A stretch of DNA of 9,330 bases, from contig CALUWZ010000061.1 in assembly GCA_944324625.1 (NCBI GenBank), positions 1 through 9,330 of the forward strand, read 5' to 3'. The notes below the pieces were generated by a model. It did no database searches. It was not told the origin of the DNA and saw nothing but the letters and a program-made list of their open reading frames with translations. Positions 1-5,718 of the stretch are shown here, one piece after another (position 1 is the first letter of the stretch; the number at the start of each line of letters is the position of its first letter). Made by a program: the position numbers and the translations under genes. Source of the DNA: an uncultured Mailhella sp. (GTDB lineage Bacteria > Desulfobacterota > Desulfovibrionia > Desulfovibrionales > Desulfovibrionaceae).

Positions 1-1242
1 ACCACGTTAAGTTCCGAAGAGCTGTCAGCTCTTTCCAAAGCGTTTAAACTTCCTGCCGAGGTGCAGGACGGCATGCAGCAGGTTTTGGCTTCTTTTGACA
101 AAAATAAGGCATTGTCTTCCGAACAGGTGGATGCCGTATTTAAGGAAGCCAAGGCTCTTTTGGAAAGCCGCAGCGAAAATTTTAAGACCGTGCAAAAGAG
201 TTTGGAACAAAATCTGAAGCCTCTGCTGGAAACGGCCCAAAAGCGCGAAGCCGAAGAACGGCGTGCACTCATGCGTGAAAACAGGGAAGTTCTTCAGTCC
301 AAGACTGTGATTGAAGATACTGTTATTTCCAATGTGCTCGGCGAGCAGCTTAACCGCACTACGGTAAACGGCAGACTGCTTTCCGAAAAGGAAGGACAAA
401 ACAAGTCCGCACAGCCCAATATCGACATAAATCAAAAGGCAGCAGGCTTGGAACAGGAAAACATGCTTTTTGCCAAGGTTCGGACGGAGCATGAAGCGGA
501 AATTAAGGCGCAGAACAGATTCTTTGAGGCCAAGCAGGAAGAAAAGCTGCAGGCAGAGGAGCTTGGCGAACGGTTTAATACTTATGAAACCGTACGGACT
601 GCACAAAGCAATCTGAACGGAAGGGAAGAATTTTCCCGTCATTCCTTTACGGATTTGAAAGGCGGCGAACAGCTTGCCGCCAGTTTTGCAGGCAGTCAGA
701 ACGTGCCGTCAAATGCCGTATTTGATGTGAACAGTGTAAGATTTGCCGATTATGCTCCCGATATCCGCACTCAGGTGCAGGACAGCATGCTGACCATGAT
801 GAAAAACGGAGCGCGGCGTTTGGAAGTTTCTCTGAATCCTGTGGAGCTCGGCCAAATGGCTGTGGCCCTGACCATGAAGAACGGGGAAATTAATGCCGTT
901 ATTCAAGCGGAAAAAGCCGAAAGCGCTTCCCTCATCAGCCAGCAGATTGAAGTAATCCGTCAAGAGCTTGAGAATCAAGGCTTTAAGGTTCAGAATATAG
1001 ATGTTGAAGTAGGTTTTTCCAATTTTGCGGAAGGCAACAGCAGCCACAGCTGGGAAGGCATGCAGCAGCATAACAATGAACAGGCATTTAGGGAAAATGT
1101 TCAGAATCTCAGCTGGTTGCGGGCATTAAGCCGTAAGGTTTCCCAAGATGAAAGCACTTTGGCACACAATATGCAAAATATAGGCAGTATAGTGGCCGCA
1201 AGGGAAAATAATTCCATGCAGGGCCTGCACATTATTACCTAG
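1..1242 (+). CDS. fliK: Flagellar hook-length control protein FliK, 3' part (5' end outside window)
   Basis: FliK is the secreted molecular ruler that sets hook length and switches the flagellar export apparatus from hook to filament substrates. The frame is open from base 1 to tandem stops (TAG then TGA, 1240-1245). The GTG at 61 is therefore probably internal, and the true start lies upstream. The first two thirds are hydrophilic, rich in Glu, Gln, Lys and Ala, with long predicted helical stretches, as usual for the poorly conserved FliK ruler region. The conserved C-terminal hook-length domain (Flg_hook) covers about window codons 255-345. Its signature is visible: RRLEVSLNPVELGQMAV, then an Ala/Ile-rich helix, then LRQEL-like IRQELENQGFKV and NIDVEV. 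A poorly conserved tail of about 70 residues follows. The next gene, flgD, starts 12 bases downstream, so the two are very likely co-transcribed. Identity is firm from the C-terminal motif plus context; the N-terminal length is unknown. Confidence 0.9.
   Translation, partial: TTLSSEELSALSKAFKLPAEVQDGMQQVLASFDKNKALSSEQVDAVFKEAKALLESRSENFKTVQKSLEQNLKPLLETAQKREAEERRALMRENREVLQSKTVIEDTVISNVLGEQLNRTTVNGRLLSEKEGQNKSAQPNIDINQKAAGLEQENMLFAKVRTEHEAEIKAQNRFFEAKQEEKLQAEELGERFNTYETVRTAQSNLNGREEFSRHSFTDLKGGEQLAASFAGSQNVPSNAVFDVNSVRFADYAPDIRTQVQDSMLTMMKNGARRLEVSLNPVELGQMAVALTMKNGEINAVIQAEKAESASLISQQIEVIRQELENQGFKVQNIDVEVGFSNFAEGNSSHSWEGMQQHNNEQAFRENVQNLSWLRALSRKVSQDESTLAHNMQNIGSIVAARENNSMQGLHIIT
1160..1174 (+). 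promoter_or_regulatory. Candidate sigma-54 promoter (-24/-12) inside the end of fliK, upstream of flgD
   Basis: The sequence TGGCAC-ACAAT-ATGC followed by A matches the sigma-54 consensus TGGCAC-N5-TTGC(A/T) at every fixed position except the first T of the -12 element. The invariant GG (1161-1162) and GC (1173-1174) have the canonical spacing. Transcription would start near 1186, about 70 bases before flgD. Sigma-54 control of hook genes is common in bacteria with FlrC/FleR-type regulators. The site lies in coding sequence, so chance cannot be excluded, and no upstream activator site was identified. Confidence 0.45.
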
Positions 1243-1254
1243 TGAGATTTTGTT

Positions 1255-2550
1255 ATGAGCAACTTAAGCGGAAGCACGGCATTAGACAGTGTTTATGGAA
1301 ATTCAGGAAACACCACTTCCATAAGCAATGATAATTCCACCTTGGATAAGGAAGCTTTCCTCATGCTTCTGGTTACCCAGTTCCAGTATCAGGATCCGCT
1401 TAATCCTATGGAAGACAAGGAATTTATTGCTCAGCTTGCTCAATTCTCTGCTTTGGAACAATCCATGCAGACCAATGAAAACATTACCCAGCTGATGAAT
1501 CTCACAGCCCAGCAGACTTCCATCCATATTACCAATTATATCGGCAAGGAAGTTTCAGCAAGAGGATACGGCATCAGCAAGGAAGGGGAAAATGTTTCCC
1601 TTATCCAATTTGCAGGTTCCGAAGAAATGGCCTCCTGCGTTATCAATATTTTGGATGCCTCCAACAACATTGTGCGTACAGTGGATCTCGGTTCCCAAGC
1701 TGCAGGTATTCACGATTTCGTATGGGACGGCAAGAAGAGCGACGGTTCCGAAGCTCCCGACGGTACCTATACGGTTTCTCTTTCAGGCAAGAATGCCAAG
1801 GGTGAGCCTGTTTATATCGACACTTCCGTTTCAGGCCGCGTTACGGGCACAAGCTCTTACAACGGCGAATATTATCTCAGCCTTACGGGCGGACGTGTGG
1901 TTCTGCTCAGCAACGTGCGCGAAGTTTTGGAATCTTCTTCATCCTCCGCGACTCCCGGCAAGGAATATATCGGAACCGAAGGCAATGATTATCTGGAAGG
2001 CGAAGAAGGCGCAGCCGATACCATTTCCGCAGGCGCAGGCAACGATATTATTTTGTATGACAGCTTTGACAAGCTTGCGGACGGCGGCGAAGGATTTGAC
2101 TTCCTTCTGGCTGACGGCGATCTGCAGGACAATTACAAGAATATCGAAGCTGTTATCCGCGGCGCGGACGCCAAGAGCATACAAAGCTACAACGCCCTGA
2201 CAAGCCTTGGCATAACCGTTACCGACGGCAAGCTTGATATGACAGCCGCAGGCTGGAAAAACAACTGGCAAAGCTCAGGCAAGAACCAGTGGAGCTATAC
2301 GGGCGATAAGAAACTGACCATTGAAGTTTTGGATACTTCCATGATCATTGAAGATCCCGAAACTCCGGAAACCCAAAGCGCAGGCCTGCAGACTGTTCAG
2401 GCGGCGGCAGCTCCCCAAAACATGGCATTCAGTCAGGCATTGGCTGACGGGCTGAGAAATTCCGCTCCCGTTCAGGGCACAGTTCAAACATTGAAGCAAA
2501 AAGCATCAGAAACCATCAATAAGTATATGAAGGGCTTGATAAGCCAATAA
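1255..2550 (+). CDS. flgD: Flagellar hook assembly protein FlgD with RTX-like C-terminal extension
   Basis: FlgD caps the growing hook and assists FlgE polymerisation outside the cell; it is exported by the flagellar type III system. The N-terminal FlgD signature is clear at about residues 28-85: LDKEAFLMLLVTQFQYQDP followed by LNPMEDKEFIAQLAQFSALEQ. Residues about 120-200 form the FlgD Ig-like domain (INILDASNNIVRTVDLG, then FVWDGKKSDG and APDGTYTV). This is followed by the second half of the tudor-like barrel (GRVTGTSSY to VVLLSNVREVLE, about 200-225). Usual FlgD proteins end near here, at about 220-240 residues. This one continues to 431. Residues 240-289 contain Ca-binding-type glycine/aspartate motifs: GTEGNDYLEG, AGAGNDIILYD and DGGEGFDFLLADGD. 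A beta-rich stretch and an Ala/Gln-rich tail follow. Start: ATG at 1255 with a weak Shine-Dalgarno (GTGAG, 1242-1246). It is 12 bases from fliK and 57 bases from flgE. Confidence 0.93.
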   Translation: MSNLSGSTALDSVYGNSGNTTSISNDNSTLDKEAFLMLLVTQFQYQDPLNPMEDKEFIAQLAQFSALEQSMQTNENITQLMNLTAQQTSIHITNYIGKEVSARGYGISKEGENVSLIQFAGSEEMASCVINILDASNNIVRTVDLGSQAAGIHDFVWDGKKSDGSEAPDGTYTVSLSGKNAKGEPVYIDTSVSGRVTGTSSYNGEYYLSLTGGRVVLLSNVREVLESSSSSATPGKEYIGTEGNDYLEGEEGAADTISAGAGNDIILYDSFDKLADGGEGFDFLLADGDLQDNYKNIEAVIRGADAKSIQSYNALTSLGITVTDGKLDMTAAGWKNNWQSSGKNQWSYTGDKKLTIEVLDTSMIIEDPETPETQSAGLQTVQAAAAPQNMAFSQALADGLRNSAPVQGTVQTLKQKASETINKYMKGLISQ

Positions 2551-2559
2551 AACAAAAAC

Positions 2560-2579
2560 ATCTGTCTGAGGGGACAGAT
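2560..2579 (+). repeat. Intercistronic hairpin between flgD and flgE
   Basis: ATCTGTC (2560-2566) and GACAGAT (2573-2579) form a perfect 7-bp stem with a 6-base loop, TGAGGG. No T-run follows, so it is not an ordinary intrinsic terminator. It ends 15 bases before the flgE Shine-Dalgarno. By position it could protect the 5' end of the flgE message or adjust its translation. That role is inferred. Confidence 0.6.
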
Positions 2580-2607
2580 CGGATATTATAAGGCAAGGAG
2601 AATTTTT

Positions 2608-4875
2608 ATGAGCGTAACTTCAACATTATGGACAGGCGTTTCCGGTCTTTTGGCTCACGGCGAAAAGATGAACGTAGTCGGCAACAACATTGCCAACGTG
2701 AATACCGTAGGTTTCAAAAGCCAGCGCATGGACTTTGCGGATTTTGTTTATCAGGATGCCCACAGTGTGGCAGGCCCCACTCAAATCGGCCGAGGCGTTA
2801 AGATCGGTACCATTATCGGCAACTTTGCCCAAGGCGCTTTTGAAAGCACCACCAATGCAACCGACCTTGCCATTGAAGGCCGCGGATTTTTCCAAGTGCA
2901 GGCCGTAGGTTCCGACGAAACCTATTACACCCGTGCAGGCAACTTTACTTTTGACAAGGAAGGTTATCTGAAAGATCCCAACGGCTATGCCCTGCAAGGC
3001 TGGAGAATCGACAATTCAGGCGGCGTCATGCAGGCAACGGGCGGCAATGCCATGCAGGTTAATGCAAATAAAGGTTCTACTTCCCCGATTAAAGGTTCAG
3101 GCGTTCCCACTGATATTCAGCTTGATACCTTTACCGTATTTCCGCAGCAAACCACGAAAATGGATTTCAAGGTTAATCTGCCCAAATCAGGTGCGGACAA
3201 TGCAGTCAATACGTCCAACCCCTTTGCTGCACTTTTTGATCAATGGAACGGCAATGAAGCGGAACGTGCGGACAATGTTCCTCCTCTTCCGCAGACTTCC
3301 TATGCCGAACAGACAACCATGCAGATTTATGATGAAGCAGGCGTAAAACATACCATTACCGTATATTTCGATAAAGTTTCCTCCACCGATTACAAAGGCG
3401 GAAATTCAGGCGAAGAAGTATGGGAATACATTGTGACCATGGACCCTGCCGAAGACAAGCGTCAGTTCTTTGATGAAGCAACGGGCGAACTTAAAAAAGT
3501 AAACGAAACTTCCGCAGGCGGTCTGCTTATGGCAGGCACTCTGACCTTCAACTCCGCAGGTGCGGTTGTGAACCAAACAGCTTATACTTGGGGCGGAACC
3601 CTGAATGCCGAACAAAATCCGGAAGCATACGAACCTGTTCCCGACCCTGCAGGCGGTCTTGAAGACAAGCAGGTAATTAAGCTTGATCCCACAAATCTCG
3701 CCAACTGGCAGCCCGCTCCCGTATCTAGCAACGGTTATCCCATTGTCGTGCCGAACTTCAGCGGTATTTTGGACGCTCAAACCTCAGGCACGCAAAACGG
3801 TGCAAAATACAATACGGAAATCAACTTCGGCCTGCGCGCCAGCAATTTGTCCCAGCCTTGGTCTTCCATGGGGTCTTTGGCAGATTTGAACGTTGACCCT
3901 TACATGTACAACGCTGGCTACAAAGCAAACGATGAAACAACAGGTCCGGAATATATTAAATTGAACAGTACATACAACGGTGCCACCGAAGAAAAATGGC
4001 TCCCCCATACCGGACGTTATGAAATTGATGCAACCAAAGCAAAATGGGGTGCTCTGGGCGGTGCAGGCCTGACCCTTTTCAATAATATCCAGACAGACCT
4101 GCAAAATACTTCAGGCGTACCTGCCATTGATGCAACAAACTATATTTTGGCTTTGGAATTAAACGGCGTTGAAAGCATTACCTTCAAGGCTGACGAACTC
4201 GGTCTCGGCGTTCCTAATCAGGATATTACGCTGAATTTGAGAACAGGTGCCTATACCGATGCCGCAGGAGCTCCCATAGCCGATCCCAATCTTACGGCAG
4301 GTTTTGACGAAGCCGCTCATTATGCGGACATTGCAAATAAAGTCAATGCGGCATTAAATAATTCCAGACCCAAAAACTTGTATCTTTATCAATCAGCAAC
4401 CCCTGCCGATGCTAACCTTTTGGCAGACTTCAACGAACCCGTAATTATTGAAGCCTATGCCTCCACCAACCTTGACGGTGCGTTTTCAAGTTCCAACGCC
4501 CAAAACGGCTACGGTTTCGGCGACCTTACCAGCTGGAACGTAGATGCGGACGGCATTCTGCACGGCGTATACTCCAACGGCGTGACCCTGCCCCTCTGGC
4601 AGATCACCATGTATGATTTCACCAATACCCAAGGCCTGCGCCGCGAAGGCAATAACCTGTATTCCGAAACGCTGGCTTCAGGATATCCCAAACAGGGCGC
4701 CGCAGGCAATACAGGGCTCGGCAATATTTCAAGCTATACCCTTGAACAGTCCAACGTCGACCTTGCCACGGAATTTGTATACATGATCTCCACACAGCGC
4801 GGTTATCAGTCCAACAGTAAAATGATTACCACGGTTGATACCATGCTTGAAACCGTTATCAACATGAAGCGGTAA
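2608..4875 (+). CDS. flgE: Flagellar hook protein FlgE (large, 755 aa)
   Basis: FlgE is the subunit of the flagellar hook, the universal joint between rod and filament. It is exported through the flagellar type III system and polymerises under the FlgD cap. The start ATG at 2608 has a good Shine-Dalgarno (AAGGAG, 2595-2600, seven bases upstream). The N-terminal rod/hook signature is clear: SLWTGVSGLL-like TLWTGVSGLLAHGEKM, then VVGNNIANVNTVGFKSQ (residues 5-40). ATDLAIEGRGFFQV to TRAGNFTFDKEGYL (about 86-123) is the hook/rod D1 core. The C-terminal helix is EQSNVDLATEFVYMISTQRGYQSNSKMI to the end (714-755). In between lie the variable outer domains. At 755 residues it is nearly twice the enterobacterial protein of about 400. 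Much of the extra length appears to be an insertion around residues 431-612, just before the conserved GYGFGDLTSWNVDADGILHGVYSNG segment (634 onward). The protein contains no cysteine. It is the last gene of the operon. Confidence 0.96.
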   Translation: MSVTSTLWTGVSGLLAHGEKMNVVGNNIANVNTVGFKSQRMDFADFVYQDAHSVAGPTQIGRGVKIGTIIGNFAQGAFESTTNATDLAIEGRGFFQVQAVGSDETYYTRAGNFTFDKEGYLKDPNGYALQGWRIDNSGGVMQATGGNAMQVNANKGSTSPIKGSGVPTDIQLDTFTVFPQQTTKMDFKVNLPKSGADNAVNTSNPFAALFDQWNGNEAERADNVPPLPQTSYAEQTTMQIYDEAGVKHTITVYFDKVSSTDYKGGNSGEEVWEYIVTMDPAEDKRQFFDEATGELKKVNETSAGGLLMAGTLTFNSAGAVVNQTAYTWGGTLNAEQNPEAYEPVPDPAGGLEDKQVIKLDPTNLANWQPAPVSSNGYPIVVPNFSGILDAQTSGTQNGAKYNTEINFGLRASNLSQPWSSMGSLADLNVDPYMYNAGYKANDETTGPEYIKLNSTYNGATEEKWLPHTGRYEIDATKAKWGALGGAGLTLFNNIQTDLQNTSGVPAIDATNYILALELNGVESITFKADELGLGVPNQDITLNLRTGAYTDAAGAPIADPNLTAGFDEAAHYADIANKVNAALNNSRPKNLYLYQSATPADANLLADFNEPVIIEAYASTNLDGAFSSSNAQNGYGFGDLTSWNVDADGILHGVYSNGVTLPLWQITMYDFTNTQGLRREGNNLYSETLASGYPKQGAAGNTGLGNISSYTLEQSNVDLATEFVYMISTQRGYQSNSKMITTVDTMLETVINMKR

Positions 4876-4907
4876 AAAGCTTTACAGAATAATTTTCCTT
4901 GCATGTC

Positions 4908-4927
4908 TCGGGTTTCCCTCAGCCCGA
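4908..4927 (+). repeat. Short hairpin upstream of the flgE terminator
   Basis: TCGGG (4908-4912) pairs with CCCGA (4923-4927). The loop contains TTTCCCTCA, the same bases as in the terminator hairpin just downstream. A smaller hairpin, GTAAA/TTTAC (4872-4885), overlaps the flgE stop codon. These may be 3'-end stabilising structures; no T-run follows either. Confidence 0.5.
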
Positions 4928-4933
4928 AATTTC

Positions 4934-4961
4934 GCCCCCTTTCCCTCAAGGGGGCTTTTTT
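4934..4961 (+). terminator. Rho-independent terminator of the fliK-flgD-flgE operon
   Basis: GCCCCCTT (4934-4941) and AAGGGGGC (4948-4955) form a perfect 8-bp, GC-rich stem with a 6-base loop, followed by six T (4956-4961). It lies about 60 bases after the flgE stop and is a textbook intrinsic terminator. Confidence 0.93.
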
Positions 4962-5088
4962 ATTGGGAAATTACTTGGCGGGAGAAAGAAAATTATAAAC
5001 TTTGGGGCTGTAAATTTTTTACATGGATAATTTGGTAACGATAATTCGGCAAAATTGGGTAATTTTGGGAAAAGGAAAGGGCGAATAA

Positions 5089-5247
5089 ATGAACGAGATT
5101 GTTTTTTTCTTTGTAGCCTTTAGCGACAATAAACCACCTGCTGTGCAGGTGGAATTAAAAATCTTTAGATACAAGACTGTCCTCCTTTGGTATACACTTG
5201 TTGTGTTCGCTAATGATAACCAAAGGAGGACAGTGTTTTTAATTTAA
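5089..5247 (+). CDS. Possible small ORF (52 aa), doubtful
   Basis: ATG at 5089 opens a 52-codon frame ending in TAA (5245-5247). A purine-rich, Shine-Dalgarno-like GGAAAGG lies 8 bases upstream (5074-5080). The peptide starts MNEIVFFFVAF, has a second hydrophobic patch (TVLLWYTLVVFA) and ends basic (NQRRTVFLI). I recognise no family. The frame runs straight through two perfect inverted repeats (5134-5152 and 5176-5234), which suits a structured RNA or insertion-sequence end better than a protein. Listed only because start, Shine-Dalgarno and length are all present. Confidence 0.13.
   Translation: MNEIVFFFVAFSDNKPPAVQVELKIFRYKTVLLWYTLVVFANDNQRRTVFLI
5120..5235 (+). mobile_element. Candidate relic of an IS200-type left end (no transposase)
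   Basis: Two perfect inverted repeats stand in series. The first is CCACCTGC/GCAGGTGG (5134-5152, 3-base loop). The second is a 16-bp stem, 5176-5191 with 5219-5234, around a 27-base loop. The right arm of the second contains a strong Shine-Dalgarno (AAAGGAGG, 5222-5229) that is fully paired with its complement in the left arm. In IS200 elements the left end carries exactly two internal inverted repeats: a terminal one, and one that hides the tnpA ribosome binding site. Here no tnpA frame follows; A+T-rich sequence starts within about 15 bases. I therefore infer a decayed or solo left end. Alternatives are a terminator (GTTTTT follows the second stem) or an unrelated regulatory RNA. The ends are approximate. 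Confidence 0.4.
5176..5234. repeat. 16-bp perfect inverted repeat burying a Shine-Dalgarno
   Basis: The left arm is ACTGTCCTCCTTTGGT and the right arm is its exact complement, 27 bases later. The arms flank AT-rich sequence that pairs partly outward as well (AA/TT on both sides). Seven bases of the loop (TCGCTAA, 5207-5213) are complementary to TTAGCGA at 5120-5126, upstream of the first hairpin, so a tertiary pairing is possible. Confidence 0.85.
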
Positions 5248-5347
5248 AATAAAACTAATATGTAATAATTGGGGTGTATTTTAAATTTTTTATTATAAAA
5301 TCAATTGGTTGAGTTGTTTTTTTAATTCTTTTCTTTTGATTTACGGC

Positions 5348-5495
5348 GTTTCACCCTTTGGAGGCGGAAACGTCAGTTTCCTGCCGAAAAAGTGTGAAAC
5401 AGGGGGTATTGCTCGGGTTTCCAAAGGGTAAGAGCAAGGGGGATTTCCCCCCTTAAGCTTACCCTTTGGTCGGGTTCAAGGGGTGAAGCCCCTTG
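5348..5495. repeat. Block of packed hairpins, possible interspersed intergenic repeat
   Basis: Four nested or adjacent inverted repeats fill about 150 bases. (1) GTTTCAC (5348-5354) with GTGAAAC (5394-5400). (2) Inside it, GGCGGAAAC (5363-5371) with GTTTCC-T-GCC (5376-5385). (3) CCAAAGGGTAAG (5421-5432) with CTTACCCTTTGG (5458-5469), a perfect 12-bp stem that encloses AAGGGGG/CCCCCTT (5436-5454). (4) CAAGGGG (5477-5483) with CCCCTTG (5489-5495). The motif ACCCTTTGG occurs at 5353 and 5461, and inverted at 5421. G+C is visibly higher than in the A+T-rich flanks. There is no reading frame of note. The pattern resembles REP/BIME-like or other dispersed palindromic elements, but copy number cannot be judged here. 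Confidence 0.6.
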
Positions 5496-5593
5496 TAAAG
5501 GTTTTATAGGATTTTATCGTATAATTATGACAGTTATATGAAATAAAAACTTTTATGTTATAAAAATAATGTAATTTCAGCACTAGCCAAAAT

Positions 5594-5718
5594 AAGCTGC
5601 TTTAGCAGCAGCTTGTGAATGTAATGCGATTGGCGAACACTTCAAAACGCCTTTAGGCGTAAGCCAGTACCATGTCCTTACAGGGCTGGAGAAAACCATC
5701 GCCTGAGGCGGTTTTTTT
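5594..5718 (+). ncRNA. Candidate structured RNA or mobile-element end, terminated by an oligo-T hairpin
   Basis: Several stems follow one another: AAGCTGC/GCAGCTT (5594-5614), ACGCC/GGCGT (5647-5660, loop TTTA), CCAG/CTGG (5664-5689, long loop), and a last stem, CGCC/GGCG with AAAAC/GTTTT, that ends in seven T. On the + strand this is the shape of a small terminated RNA or of the right end of an IS605/IS1341-type element, where structured guide RNA scaffolds sit. No TnpB or IscB frame is visible upstream, no convincing promoter was found, and the fold was judged by eye. Function unknown. Confidence 0.3.
5692..5718. terminator. Bidirectional-type intrinsic terminator at the end of the lipoprotein pair
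   Basis: AAAAC (5692-5696) and CGCC (5700-5703) pair with GGCG (5707-5710) and GTTTT (5711-5715), leaving a 3-base CAT bulge and a TGA loop. Read rightward it is followed by seven T (5712-5718). Read leftward it has only four T but directly adjoins the stop codon of the leftward lipoprotein gene (5717-5719). It probably ends leftward transcription, and it would be even more effective on a rightward transcript. Confidence 0.65.

Noticed and set aside
61..63. GTG as the fliK start codon
   Set aside because: The frame is open back to base 1 with FliK-like composition, and no Shine-Dalgarno precedes the GTG; the gene simply enters from the left edge.
25..642. Leftward 205-codon frame opposite fliK
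   Set aside because: It is antisense to a well-supported gene, its Phe/Leu-rich composition is typical of the complement of Glu/Lys-rich coding, and it has no domain or Shine-Dalgarno.
1592..2200. 202-codon rightward frame inside flgD
   Set aside because: It lies entirely within flgD in another frame and shows no recognisable motif; flgD itself has the family signatures.
5134..5495. CRISPR array
   Set aside because: Several palindromes are present but there are no regularly spaced direct repeats of equal length with unique spacers.
5493..5525. Promoter for the structured region at 5594 (TATAAT at 5520-5525)
   Set aside because: The only -35-like hexamer (TTGTAA, 5493-5498) is 21 bases away, too far; an isolated -10 match in A+T-rich sequence is not enough.
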